Made by a program: the position numbers and the translations under genes. Source: an uncultured Oscillospiraceae bacterium (lineage in GTDB: Bacteria; Bacillota; Clostridia; Oscillospirales; Oscillospiraceae). Taken from it: 64,000 bases of DNA. This document shows positions 24,672-34,782 of this stretch, piece by piece. The notes beneath the pieces were generated by a model that was not told the DNA's origin, made no database searches, and saw only the letters and a list, made by a program, of their open reading frames with translations. The stretch spans positions 10,996 to 74,995 of the forward strand of contig CAKUIM010000008.1 in NCBI GenBank assembly GCA_934660965.1. Reading direction: 5' to 3'. Each line of letters begins with the position of its first letter. Within the stretch, counting starts at the first letter, position 1.

Positions 24672-25736
24672 TTACTCTGCCGTGGTGGTCACCTCTACCA
24701 CCTCGCCCATGTCCTTGAACACGGAGTAGTCGATGCCCAGAGCGGCGGCGGTCTCGGTGTTGACGGTGATGATGCCGCCGTCCATCAGGTAGTAGTCGGC
24801 AAGGCCGTCCATCCCGGCGGTGATGGCCTCGTAGGCAAGGTCGGCGGTGCGCGCGCCCAGGTCGGTGTAGTTCACGCCGCAGGTGGTGAAGGCGCCGTTG
24901 CGCACGAAGGAGTCAGCGCCGGTGTAGTGAGGGATGCCCGCCTTGGCAAGGTCCTCATAGATGGCAAGCTCAGCGGCCATGATGACGTTGTCGGTGGGGG
25001 TGAAGATGGCGTCCACACCCTCGGCAATGAGGGCGGCAGCGGCGGCGATGACCTCGTCATTGGTGTTGGCGGTCTGCTCGGTGTAGGCGATGCCCTTGCC
25101 GTCCAGATAGGCCTTGGCCTCGGCGATGGGCTTGGCGGAGTTGTCCTCGGAGAGGGAGTAGAGCAGGCCGACCTTGGAAACCTCCGGGTTCTGGGCAAGC
25201 ATCATGTCCATAATGAAGGCGGTGTTGAGGGCGTCGCTGGTGCCGGTGACGTAGTCGATGCCGGTGACCTTGGCGGTCTCCGGGTCGGAGATGGCGGCGT
25301 ACACCACGGGGGTCTTGGTGTTCTCGGCGGCCAGGGCGGCGATCTGGGCGGCGGTGGTGGCAATGGGGATGATGGCGTCCACGCCGTCAGCGATGGCCTG
25401 GTCGGCCAGCTGCTTGAGGGTGGTCTGGTCGTTCTGGCCGGAGGTAATCTCATAGGTGATGGTCACGCCCTCGGCGGCGGCGATCTGGTCAAGCTGGGCG
25501 GCGATGGCGTTTGCGATCTCGTCGAGGGAGGCGTGGTCAAGCTGCTTGATGATGGCCACCTTGTAGCTCTTGCTCTCGGGCTGCTGGGACTGGGCCTGGC
25601 TGGGCGCGGCGCTGGGGGACGCGCTGGGGGCGGCAGAGCCGCCGCCGGCACTGCCGGAGCAGGCGCACAGGGACAGGGCCAGGACACAGGCGGTGGCCGC
25701 GGCAAAGAATTTCCGGATCATGTTGTGCTGTTTCAT
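24672..25736 (-). CDS. trpX: ABC transporter substrate-binding lipoprotein (TrpX-like)
   Basis: 354 residues. The signal ends in the lipobox LCAC, followed by a Ser/Pro/Ala-rich linker. The binding domain (about 55-350) carries the family patterns KVAIIKQLDHASLDEI, AIIPIATTAAQIAA and GIDYVTGTSD. The start is the ATG at 25736 after GGAGGAAA. It is the first gene after the T-box leader. In streptococci such T-box-controlled binding proteins belong to tryptophan importers; tyrosine or another aromatic amino acid remains possible. Confidence 0.85.
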   Translation of the reverse strand: MKQHNMIRKFFAAATACVLALSLCACSGSAGGGSAAPSASPSAAPSQAQSQQPESKSYKVAIIKQLDHASLDEIANAIAAQLDQIAAAEGVTITYEITSGQNDQTTLKQLADQAIADGVDAIIPIATTAAQIAALAAENTKTPVVYAAISDPETAKVTGIDYVTGTSDALNTAFIMDMMLAQNPEVSKVGLLYSLSEDNSAKPIAEAKAYLDGKGIAYTEQTANTNDEVIAAAAALIAEGVDAIFTPTDNVIMAAELAIYEDLAKAGIPHYTGADSFVRNGAFTTCGVNYTDLGARTADLAYEAITAGMDGLADYYLMDGGIITVNTETAAALGIDYSVFKDMGEVVEVTTTAE

Positions 25737-25817
25737 TTTGGTTTCCTCCAAATTATTTGATTTTGGATGGCAGATGAGCCGCGGCCTTGCCGGAGCCGCG
25801 GGAGGAGGCCGGACAAA

Positions 25818-26101
25818 TAAAAAAAGCCCTTGTCCCTCCATGGGACAAAAGCCTTTGCTTCTGCGATACCACCCAAATTGACGTTTCAAACGTCCGCTCG
25901 CTTACGCGTACCATCATACGCGTCCCGATGGATAACGGGTGGGATACCCGTCGGTCCCTACTTGGCTCGCGCCGTTCGGTCCGCCCTCCGGAGTCCATTC
26001 GCCAGCCGCGCCCCGCCCCGATCTCACCATCCGGGACTCTCTGAAGGTTTGCCGCACTGGGTACTTCTCTCCGTCACAGGTTTGCTTGTGTTTGGTTGTT
26101 G
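25818..26101 (-). promoter_or_regulatory. T-box leader, tryptophan (UGG) specifier
   Basis: On the minus strand the transcript shows Stem I features (AGAGAAGTACC, then GGTGAGA), the specifier loop GAA-TGG-A with TGG at 25997-25995, and CAAGTAGGGACC. The T-box core GGGTGGTATCGC lies at 25874-25863; its TGGT pairs with the 3' end of uncharged tRNA. A terminator of about 15 paired bases with G-U pairs (25856-25819) ends in T7. Uncharged tRNA-Trp would favour the antiterminator and switch on the transporter. UGG is the only Trp codon. Confidence 0.88.
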
Positions 26102-26107
26102 TAACGC

Positions 26108-26136
26108 ATTATACGCAGACAAAACCGATTTGTCAA
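26108..26136 (-). promoter_or_regulatory. Promoter of the T-box/trpXYZ operon
   Basis: Minus strand TTGACA (26136-26131), 17-bp spacer, TATAAT (26113-26108): exact consensus, with the start near 26101. Confidence 0.88.
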
Positions 26137-26292
26137 CCCCTTTTCCGCAAAAATTTTCAATACATTAAAGCGTCACATTTCCGGCCGTTTTTCCCCTTCT
26201 AATTTGGACAAGTCCCCCATATATCTGAAAGAAGAGGCCGCGTCCGGACCGCCGGGGCGGCATACAGCTTCACCCTTCGGAGGATTTGTACT

Positions 26293-27258
26293 ATGAACGT
26301 TACCGTTTTCCTTGTGCGCCTGCTGGTGCTGGGCGTTATCCTCATCAACGGCTGGACCGACGCCCCCAACGCCATCGCCACCGCCGTAGGCTCGGGCTGC
26401 CTGACCTTCCGGCAGGGGGTGTGGCTGGCGGCGGTGTGCAACTTTGCCGGCGCGGCCCTCGCCGCTCTGCTCTGCCCTGCCGTGGCCGCCACCGTGGGCG
26501 ACCTCATCGCCTTCCCCGGCGGGCAGTGGGCCGCCCTCACCGCCCTGGTGGCCGCCATGCTCTCCATCCTGGCCTGGTCCACCCTCGCCTGGCGCTTCGG
26601 CCTGCCCACCAGCGAGAGCCACGCTCTGGTCGCCGCCCTGTCCGGCGCGGCCCTGGCCCTGGGTTCATCGGCCGCCCGCTTCCGGGCTGACGCCTGGGCG
26701 CGGGTGGGTCTGGGTCTGGTCCTCTCGCTGCTCGTGGGCGCGCTGGGCGGGCGCTGGGCCTGGCATTGGCTCCAGGGGCGGCAGTGCAGCGCCAAAGCCT
26801 GGCTGCGGCTGTCCGCCGGGGCCATGGCCGCCCTCCACGGCGCTCAGGACGGGCAGAAATTCATGGCCCTGCTCCTTCTGGCTGACGGCCTCGGCGGCGG
26901 CAGCCAGGCTCCGCTGCTGCCTATGGCCCTCCTGTGCGCCGGGGTCATGGCCCTGGGCACCGCCATGGGGGGCGCGCCCATCGTGGAGAAAATCGGCACC
27001 GAGATCACCCCCCTCACCCCCAAGGACGCCCTGGCCGCCGACCTGGGCGCCGGAGTATGCCTGCTCGGGTGTACGGTGCTGGGCCTGCCCGTGTCCACCT
27101 CTCACACCAAGGTGGCCGCCATCTGCGCCGTGGGCCGCTGCCGGGGGCGGGACGCCGTCAGTCTGCGCCCCATTCTGGAGATCGTCTCCGCCTGGGCCCT
27201 CACCTTCCCGGCGTGCGCCCTGCTGGCCTACCTGCTCACTCTGTTTATGCTGGGGTAG
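26293..27258 (+). CDS. pit: Inorganic phosphate transporter, PiT family
   Basis: 321 residues with about ten helices. Both PiT signature repeats are seen: NGWTDAPNAIATAVGSG near the N-terminus and HGAQDGQKFMAL in the second half. The permease imports metal-phosphate with protons or Na+. GGAGG precedes the ATG. No PhoU-like partner is adjacent. It is convergent with the Crp/Fnr gene, 12 bp apart at the stops. Confidence 0.93.
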   Translation: MNVTVFLVRLLVLGVILINGWTDAPNAIATAVGSGCLTFRQGVWLAAVCNFAGAALAALLCPAVAATVGDLIAFPGGQWAALTALVAAMLSILAWSTLAWRFGLPTSESHALVAALSGAALALGSSAARFRADAWARVGLGLVLSLLVGALGGRWAWHWLQGRQCSAKAWLRLSAGAMAALHGAQDGQKFMALLLLADGLGGGSQAPLLPMALLCAGVMALGTAMGGAPIVEKIGTEITPLTPKDALAADLGAGVCLLGCTVLGLPVSTSHTKVAAICAVGRCRGRDAVSLRPILEIVSAWALTFPACALLAYLLTLFMLG

Positions 27259-27270
27259 GGCAAGGCGGCA

Positions 27271-27930
27271 TCACGACTCACCCCGGAGAATCTCAAAGTG
27301 ATTCTTGCGGTATTCGACGAGCCCCGCCCGCCGCATTTTGGAAAGCTCCCCACACAGCGCGCTGCGCTCCACCCCCAGATAGTCGGCCAGCTGCTGGCGG
27401 TCGTAGGGGATGGTAAAGCGGTTGGCGCCGGCGCGCAGCACGCACTCGGAGAAGTAGGACATCAGCCGACCCCGGATGGTTTTGGGGCCGGTGTGGAGCA
27501 TCCGGGCAGACAGCTGCAAATTTTTCCGGGCGCTGATGGCCAGAAGATTGCGCACCATGCGGCTATGGAAGGCGCAGCCCACCTCGCAGGGTGCAAGCAG
27601 CCGCTCCGCGTTCAAAAAAAGCACCGCCGTCTCCTCTGCCGCCGTCACCCCCACGCGCATAATCTCGTCGGGAACGCAGGCGTATGCCTCCGCGAAAATC
27701 TCCCCCGGTTGGGCGCCGCCCAGCACCGTATGGTTGCCCCAGGCGTCGTCGAAGCCGATGATGGCCCGCCCGGACAGCACCACTCCAAGCTGCTTGGTGC
27801 TCTGCCCTTCCGGCAAGATAGTCTCACCCTTCCGGTAGCGGCGCTCCCGGGCGCCCAGGCATTGGAGCAGCCGGGGCAGCTCGTCCTCCCCGATGCCCTG
27901 AAAAATCGGGCTGCTGGGTAAATTTTGCAT
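27271..27930 (-). CDS. Crp/Fnr family transcriptional regulator
   Basis: 219 residues. A cyclic-nucleotide-type beta-roll (about 15-130: KGETILPEGQSTKQLGVVLSG, GEIFAEAYA) is followed by a dimer helix and a winged helix-turn-helix (about 150-215: IPYDRQQLADYLGVERSALCGELSKMRRAGLV). It lacks the four-Cys [4Fe-4S] set of FNR. The ATG follows GGAGGTG. It is divergent from a ferredoxin-type gene, and a palindrome lies between the two at the right distance for activation of that gene. Confidence 0.92.
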   Translation of the reverse strand: MQNLPSSPIFQGIGEDELPRLLQCLGARERRYRKGETILPEGQSTKQLGVVLSGRAIIGFDDAWGNHTVLGGAQPGEIFAEAYACVPDEIMRVGVTAAEETAVLFLNAERLLAPCEVGCAFHSRMVRNLLAISARKNLQLSARMLHTGPKTIRGRLMSYFSECVLRAGANRFTIPYDRQQLADYLGVERSALCGELSKMRRAGLVEYRKNHFEILRGES

Positions 27931-27946
27931 GGCGCACCTCCAGAAA

Positions 27947-27989
27947 TGTTGTTTTAACAACAGACTTCCCGCCCCAAGCATACTACAAT
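27947..27989 (+). promoter_or_regulatory. Crp/Fnr-type operator and -10 box of the ferredoxin gene
   Basis: TGTTGT-TTTA-ACAACA (27947-27962) is a perfect inverted repeat centred at 27954.5. TACAAT (27984-27989) gives a start near 27996, so the operator is centred at about -41.5, the standard class II activator position. There is no good -35 box, consistent with activator dependence. The same site lies close upstream of the regulator's own ribosome-binding site. Confidence 0.6.
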
Positions 27990-28068
27990 ACAAGGGAAAA
28001 AGCAAGGCGGACTCCCGAACGCGGCGCAGCCGCCGCGGGGTGTCTGCACACAGACAGGAGGTATTTCT

Positions 28069-28785
28069 ATGATCCGGAAAATCATCCACATCGACGAAGA
28101 GAAGTGCAACGGCTGCGGGGCCTGCGCCCAGGCCTGCCACGAGGGCGCCATCGGCATGGTCGGCGGCAAGGCAAGGCTCCTGCGGGACGACTACTGCGAC
28201 GGCCTGGGAGACTGTCTCCCCGCCTGTCCCACCGGGGCCATCACCTTTGTGGAGCGGGAGGCCGCGGCCTATGACGAGCAGGCGGTGCTGGCCAACAAAA
28301 AGAAAGCCGCGCCGGCGGACAAGCCGGTGTTTGCCGGCTGCCCGGGCACCCGCATGCGCCAGCTGCACCCTGCCGCACCGGCTGCCGCCCCCTCCCCTGC
28401 CGCCCAGGCCCCCCAACTCTCCCAGCTGGGCCAATGGCCCTGCCAGATACGGCTGGTGCCGGTCAACGCCCCCTACTTTGCCGGGTCAAAGCTGCTCATC
28501 GCCGCCGACTGCACCGCCTTCGCCTACGCCGCCCTTCACCGCGACTTTATGGCAGGCAAAATCACCCTCATCGGCTGCCCCAAGCTGGACGACGTGGACT
28601 ACAGCGAAAAGCTCACCGCCATCATCCGGGACAACGACATCCAGAGCGTCACCGTGGTACGCATGGAGGTCCCCTGCTGCGGCGGCCTGGAGCTGGCGGC
28701 CAGAAAGGCCCTCCAGCAAAGCGGCAAGTTCATCCCCTGGCAGGTGGTCACCCTCTCTATCGACGGCAATATTCTCGACCGCTGA
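28069..28785 (+). CDS. 4Fe-4S ferredoxin-domain protein
   Basis: 238 residues. An N-terminal double cluster domain contains CNGCGACAQAC and CDGLGDCLPACP, the second set loosened by GLGD. An Ala/Pro-rich linker (about 100-130) leads to a C-terminal domain with CPKLDDVDYSEKL and PCCGGLE, which is conserved in this type of clostridial iron-sulfur protein. Cytoplasmic electron transfer is likely; the partner is not in the window. The divergent Crp/Fnr regulator is its probable activator. AGGAGG precedes the ATG. Confidence 0.85.
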   Translation: MIRKIIHIDEEKCNGCGACAQACHEGAIGMVGGKARLLRDDYCDGLGDCLPACPTGAITFVEREAAAYDEQAVLANKKKAAPADKPVFAGCPGTRMRQLHPAAPAAAPSPAAQAPQLSQLGQWPCQIRLVPVNAPYFAGSKLLIAADCTAFAYAALHRDFMAGKITLIGCPKLDDVDYSEKLTAIIRDNDIQSVTVVRMEVPCCGGLELAARKALQQSGKFIPWQVVTLSIDGNILDR

Positions 28786-28804
28786 CCCCCGTGCTCTTCC
28801 ACAC

Positions 28805-28835
28805 AAAGGCCCGTGCCGCTCCCGGCACGGGCCTT
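28805..28835. terminator. Terminator between ferredoxin gene and sigK
   Basis: A 13-bp GC-rich stem (28805-28818 / 28823-28835), with TTCTTCT after it on the plus strand, sits between convergent genes. Confidence 0.75.
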
Positions 28836-28851
28836 CTTCTCATCCCCGGCG

Positions 28852-29541
28852 CTACGCTCCCTCATAGGCCTCACGCAGCTTCTCCAGGGCCTTTTTCTCA
28901 ATGCGCGAGACATAGCTTCTCGAAATGCCGCACAGCACGGCGATCTCCCGCTGGGTCAGGGGGGCGCGGTCGTCAAGGCCATAGCGCAGACGGATGATGT
29001 GGGCCTCCCGGGGGGTGAGGCAGGTCTCCACACACCGGCGCACCTTGGCACAGGCGTCCCGGAGGTCCAGGTTGTCGAGCATATCATCGTCCACGCACAC
29101 CACGTCCATCAGGGACAGGGAGCCCCCCTCCCCCTCCGCGTCCAGGCTGTCCGACAGCGACAGCTCCCCCTGGAGCTTGCGCTGGGAGCGGAAATACATC
29201 AATATCTCATTTTCAATACATCTGCTCGCATACGTCGCCAGCTTCACATTTTTGTCCGCCCGGAAGGTGGACACCCCCTTGATCAGCCCGATGGTCCCGA
29301 TGGAGATCAGGTCGTCCTGGTCGCCGCTTTGGGTGTAATACTTCTTGATGATGTGCGCCACCAGGCGCAGATTGTGCTCAATGAGCTTATCCCGGGCGTC
29401 CGTGTCCCCCTGCTCCATCCGGCGCAGCAGCTCCTGCTCCTCCTCCCGCTTGAGCGCCCGGGGAAAGGACCCCGTGGTCCCCGCCAGGCGCAGAGTGAAA
29501 AATAGTCCGTTGAGCGTCAACAGCAGCCATGCCGTCCACAT
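28852..29541 (-). CDS. sigK: RNA polymerase sporulation sigma factor SigK
   Basis: 229 residues. A hydrophobic N-terminal pro-sequence (MWTAWLLLTLNGLFFTLRLAG) precedes GSFPRALKREEEQELLRRME, the usual processing region. Region 2 follows (NLRLVAHIIKKY, DLISIGTIGLIKGVSTF, ATYASRCIENEILMYFR), then region 4 (LTQREIAVLCGISRSYVSRIEKKAL). SigK directs late mother-cell genes for coat and cortex. The ATG at 29541 is chosen because GGAGG ends just upstream. The gene is continuous, not split by a skin-type element. A CATACTCT box about 25 bp upstream may be a sigma-E -10. Confidence 0.93.
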   Translation of the reverse strand: MWTAWLLLTLNGLFFTLRLAGTTGSFPRALKREEEQELLRRMEQGDTDARDKLIEHNLRLVAHIIKKYYTQSGDQDDLISIGTIGLIKGVSTFRADKNVKLATYASRCIENEILMYFRSQRKLQGELSLSDSLDAEGEGGSLSLMDVVCVDDDMLDNLDLRDACAKVRRCVETCLTPREAHIIRLRYGLDDRAPLTQREIAVLCGISRSYVSRIEKKALEKLREAYEGA

Positions 29542-29618
29542 CAACACCACCTCCGTAAAGATAGAGTATGCGCCGGCTGCGTGTCCCTATCTCCCCTTGC
29601 CGAAGAGGCGGATCCCGG

Positions 29619-29646
29619 TTGACACCGCCGCCCCATATGCTATCAT
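29619..29646 (+). promoter_or_regulatory. Promoter of the two-component operon
   Basis: TTGACA (29619-29624), 16 bp, TATCAT (29641-29646), 80 bp before the response-regulator start. Confidence 0.7.
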
Positions 29647-29726
29647 GAAAAAAATCACTTTTTCCCGAAATGACACAGAGAGTACAAATCCTCCCTGTAT
29701 CCTGCCCTTGAAAGGAGGCTCGAGCC

Positions 29727-30400
29727 ATGGACCACAAAATTCTCATCGTGGAGGACGAGGCAAAGCTCCGGGAGGTGCTGTGCGACTATTTCCGCAGCAA
29801 GGGCGATGTCCCGGTGCAGGCGGACAACGGCATCCGGGCGCTGGAGCTGATCGGGGAGACCGACTTTGACGCCGTTTTGCTCGACATCATGATGCCCGGG
29901 CTCAACGGCCTGTCCGTGTGCCGGGCCGTGCGGAAAACAAGCGACGTGCCCATCATCTTCCTCACCGCCCTCTCCGACGAGGACGACAAGCTCCTGGGCT
30001 ACGAGCTGGGCGCGGACGACTATGTCACAAAGCCGTTCTCCCTGTCGGTGCTCTACGCCAAGACGGCCGCCCTCATCCGCCGCAGCCAGCGCGCCATGCG
30101 CTCCGGCAGCCGGATGGAGGCCTGCGGCATCACCATCGACCTGCCCGCCCAGCGGGTCTGGGCCGGCAGGCGGGAGGTGGCCCTCACCCCCAAGGAATTC
30201 TCTCTGCTGCGCTGCCTGATGCAGAATCAGGGCCTCGTTTTGAGCCGGGAGCAGCTTCTCGTCAAGTGCTGGGGCTATGACTACGAGGGCGAGTCCCGGA
30301 CGGTGGACACCCATATCAAGCGGCTGCGGGAAAAGCTGGGGGAGCATGCCGGCTGCATCCGGACCGTCATCAAGGCCGGCTACCGATTGGAGGGGGAGAC

Positions 30401-30404
<4 letters not shown>
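29727..30404 (+). CDS. OmpR-family response regulator
   Basis: 225 residues. The receiver domain (1-120) has acidic residues in VEDE, phosphoacceptor Asp in LLDIMMPG, Thr in FLTAL and Lys in TKPF. The C-terminal winged helix (about 130-222) has LTPKEFSLLRCLMQNQG and SRTVDTHIKRLREKLG. It is coupled to the sensor kinase by a 4-bp overlap. AAAGGAGG precedes the ATG. Confidence 0.95.
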
Positions 30405-32431
<2,027 letters not shown>

Positions 32432-32440
32432 CAAGCAGAC

Positions 32441-32472
32441 AGCAGCCCGGGCGGTCTCCCGCCCGGGCTGCT
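32441..32472 (+). terminator. GC-rich palindrome after the kinase gene, left flank of the island
   Basis: A 14-bp perfect stem, AGCAGCCCGGGCGG (32441-32454) with its complement (32459-32472), has no strong T-run. It closely resembles the palindrome at 36099-36134, which marks the other end of the low-GC segment. Confidence 0.65.
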
Positions 32473-32563
32473 GCTATATTCTCTATGGAATTGCAGAAAT
32501 GACAGCGCAGTACCCTGTACGTTTTTCAGCACAGGGTTCTGGTTATTTTCCTCGGTGTGGTAT

Positions 32564-33103
32564 TCAACAAGGCACTTTTCCGGTTTTTCCCAAATCTAGT
32601 TCTGCCGCTTGCTCGCACGAACGTACAACCTTGCAGTAGGCGCGGCGATACAATTTCAAATACTTGGCCAGGCGCATATATTGCAGCGCATACCATTGAA
32701 TATGTGCGCGCGGGAAAAGATAGGCAATATGCTGCGCCAAATTTCTGACCGCCTCCGGAGCTGCAGAATCAAACGCACAGTGACCATCGCAAATTTTTCC
32801 CTTTCCCATGTTTTCGGCATCGAGGAACGCCCTGTCTGCATCTTTGTAAATTGACCGAAGTATATCGAAAGCATCATCGCGCGTATAGATTGGGCAGGAC
32901 AAAAGCAACGGATTGTCCAAAATTTTTTCAAAAGAGACCAACGAACTGTCTGCATCCTCCTCTTTGTAAGTGTTGTGGACTGCAGCAAGCAAGTTTACCT
33001 TCTCCCGGAATGTTGCCGGCCTTCGCCTAAAGAACACGCCAAACTCATCCTGACTCAAAACAGAGGCGTTAAGGATATCCTGGCAGGAAACATCAGTAAG
33101 GCT
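32564..33103 (-). pseudogene. PolC-derived frame, downstream part (after in-frame TAA)
   Basis: This reading frame continues that of 33104-33880 across a single TAA, with 15 sense codons before the first possible restart (TTG at 33058). The 164 residues from that TTG follow the next segment of DNA polymerase III PolC: SQDEFGVFFRRRPATF, then CPIYTRDDAFDILRSIY (PolC CRDDIMVYL region), MGKGKI (PolC RKGKGL) and AYLFPRAHIQWYALQYMRLAKYLKLY (PolC YMFPKAHAAAYVLMA). The last ~150 residues of PolC are missing. It ends with an unrelated tail. Either a degraded gene or an independent fragment; low GC like the rest of the island. Confidence 0.6.
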
Positions 33104-33880
33104 TTACGCCGTCATGCCGGCATATAAAATGCCCGTTTCCCATTGCAGTTCGTCAAGCCTGTCCAACCAGTCAATACACAGAAGCAAGACTTTCTTTAAG
33201 CCGCTTTGCTTGAACATTCTCCAGTCATAGCATAGGCAATCCTCTCCGTCATATGTGATGCCAACAAACTCGTTATATTCCGCAAGACTTTTCTCCACAG
33301 GGAAAATGACTATACCAGATGCCATGATTCCTTCGCTGCTTGGCCAGCCGAGCAATGCCGTATGCCGATATTGCCCTGCATAATGCCGTTCAATAACTTT
33401 GCGGGCAAGCGGTATCACGCGCGAGGTCATCCGATACTCGAAAGTCATTTCAGAGGAAGTCTTCCACACATATTCCTCCCGCAGCGAAAACCCATCTCTG
33501 CGCAGAACAGCCCTACAGTGCGGGCATTTCCCTTCAGGCAGGTCTAAACCGGAAGCAGCTTCCGGTTGTTCGTGATAATAGCCGCAATGCGGGCAGTAAT
33601 AGTGTGCGGGCATAGGATTCAGTTCGTGATCCCCCAACAGATAGATCAGTATTGAATTGGCAAGCGTTCCTGCAAGACATAATTTGCCACAGGCTTGGTT
33701 AACCGCATCGCTGAGTTCCTTAAACAGAAGAAAATCATCAAGGCAGTCCAATTTTTCTGACAAGTAGTTCATTTCCCGTTCAAATCGTTGGGATACTTCC
33801 TTTGGAATTCCCGCCGGATACAACTCATGCAGAGTATTTTCACAGCAATTGCGCAAATCATGCAAGGGGTGATCTTTCAT
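33104..33880 (-). CDS. PolC-derived protein lacking the catalytic aspartates
   Basis: 258 residues resembling the palm region of DNA polymerase III PolC, with no exonuclease or PHP domain. Matching stretches in order: IPKEVSQRFEREMNYL, the Gly-rich loop position (here LAGTLANSILIYLLG, where PolC has GSRGSVGSSF), NPMPAHYYCPHC and LPEGKCPHC (the zinc cysteines C96, C99, C119, C122), and MASGIVIFP (PolC HPGGIIVVP). The PolC active-site segment PDIDLNFSG is replaced by EMTFEYRM, so it cannot polymerise. AAAGGAG precedes the ATG. The frame continues past its stop into the next PolC segment, so it is probably the first half of a pseudogene. Confidence 0.65.
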   Translation of the reverse strand: MKDHPLHDLRNCCENTLHELYPAGIPKEVSQRFEREMNYLSEKLDCLDDFLLFKELSDAVNQACGKLCLAGTLANSILIYLLGDHELNPMPAHYYCPHCGYYHEQPEAASGLDLPEGKCPHCRAVLRRDGFSLREEYVWKTSSEMTFEYRMTSRVIPLARKVIERHYAGQYRHTALLGWPSSEGIMASGIVIFPVEKSLAEYNEFVGITYDGEDCLCYDWRMFKQSGLKKVLLLCIDWLDRLDELQWETGILYAGMTA

Positions 33881-33918
33881 AACGCTTCTCCTTTTCGGGT
33901 TGAATTTGTGTCATCCTT

Positions 33919-33964
33919 ACTATAGCGCAGCAGCCTGTACATTTGTCCGTACAGGCTGCTGCGC
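33919..33964. repeat. 16-bp perfect palindrome upstream of the PolC-like gene
   Basis: GCGCAGCAGCCTGTAC (33925-33940) and its complement (33949-33964) are separated by 8 bp. On the minus strand the palindrome is followed directly by TATAGT (33924-33919), a possible -10 for the PolC-like gene, so one arm fills the -35/-10 spacer. It may be an operator or a terminator without a T-run. Confidence 0.55.
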
Positions 33965-33967
33965 GTC

Positions 33968-34120
33968 CTATTTCAGTTTTATGATGGTCTCAACGCGTTT
34001 GAAAGTGTATTTCCCGTCCGTTCCCGTGGATATCCCGAAGATTTAAGGCTCTCTACCGCTTCATATGCGGGGTTGCCGTTCTATAGATGGACCTTTTCTG
34101 ACGGAGAAAACGAGCATTCA
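33968..34120 (-). pseudogene. Possible decayed coding remnant
   Basis: On the minus strand one frame reads NGNPAYEAVESLKSSGYP and a second, overlapping frame reads STGTDGKYTFKRVETIIKLK before a stop at 33970-33968. Together they look like the C-terminus of one protein split by a frameshift, but there is no start and I cannot name a family. Support is weak. Confidence 0.25.
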
Positions 34121-34176
34121 ATCATTTGTCGGCGCGCTGACAAGTACTTTGAAAAGATAGTGAGGACAGTATTGGT

Positions 34177-34536
34177 TTATTTCTTGGACTTCTGTTTCTC
34201 CTGATATTCAATCGTGCCATATTCTCTTTCCTCGGCCTCATCGCGCTCTCTGTCCTCTTGCACAATGCGAGTCTTAAAAGACAGCCCAAGAAGATTATGT
34301 CTTGCACAATATATCTGCCCCTTCTTCGTCCAGCCAAAAATAAAGTAAATAACCAAAAGCCGGACGCCCAAAAACAGGTCAAAGAGAAACCCGATAAAAA
34401 GAAAACCAAGCACAATCTTGTTTGGATAAAATTTGTCTAATTCGTGCGCCAATATGGCCTCAAGCACAAATAGTAAGGCCAAAGGAAACCCAAGCCCCCA
34501 AATAAAATCGCCCTTTTTCTTCTTATTGTTTTTCAT
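34177..34536 (-). CDS. Small membrane protein of unknown function
   Basis: 119 residues from the ATG after AAGGAGATG. A Lys-rich start is followed by two or three hydrophobic helices (LGFPLALLFVLEAILA, IVLGFLFIGFLFDLFLGVRLLVIYFIFG) and a charged tail rich in Glu/Arg/Lys. No family is recognised. It has a near-consensus promoter and lies in the low-GC island. Confidence 0.6.
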   Translation of the reverse strand: MKNNKKKKGDFIWGLGFPLALLFVLEAILAHELDKFYPNKIVLGFLFIGFLFDLFLGVRLLVIYFIFGWTKKGQIYCARHNLLGLSFKTRIVQEDRERDEAEEREYGTIEYQEKQKSKK

Positions 34537-34557
34537 ATAAATCATCTCCTTGACCAT

Positions 34558-34586
34558 ACAATATCATATGCCAATCAAGCTGTCAA
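34558..34586 (-). promoter_or_regulatory. Promoter of the island membrane-protein gene
   Basis: Minus strand TTGACA (34586-34581), 17 bp, TATTGT (34563-34558), 20 bp upstream of the start. A second TTGACA overlaps just upstream. Confidence 0.65.
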
Positions 34587-34761
34587 TTTTTGTCAATTTA
34601 TTGAATGCAATGGAACTGGCCCGCAGAAAACAGCAGATAAGCATTTTGATATACCGCGAATTGCCTTTGCAAAGAGTAAAAATGAACGGGGAGAGGATAC
34701 CTATCGATTTATCGGCGTTTTCAAATGGAGCAAGCGGGTAATCAATTTTGACAATGCCCAT
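34564..34761 (-). CDS. Doubtful 65-residue protein downstream of the WYL regulator
   Basis: AAAAGGGG stands 7 nt before the ATG, 21 bp after the WYL stop, so initiation is plausible. The product (MGIVKIDYPLAPFENADKS at the start) has no recognised domain, and its 3' part overlaps the promoter of the next gene. It may be a truncated gene. Confidence 0.3.
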   Translation of the reverse strand: MGIVKIDYPLAPFENADKSIGILSPFIFTLCKGNSRYIKMLICCFLRASSIAFNKLTKIDSLIGI

Positions 34762-34782
34762 AATCGTTCCCCTTTTCTCTAT

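Noticed and set aside
29541..29550. Upstream GTG start for sigK
   Set aside because: The GTG lies within the ribosome-binding site region; the ATG at 29541 has correct spacing.
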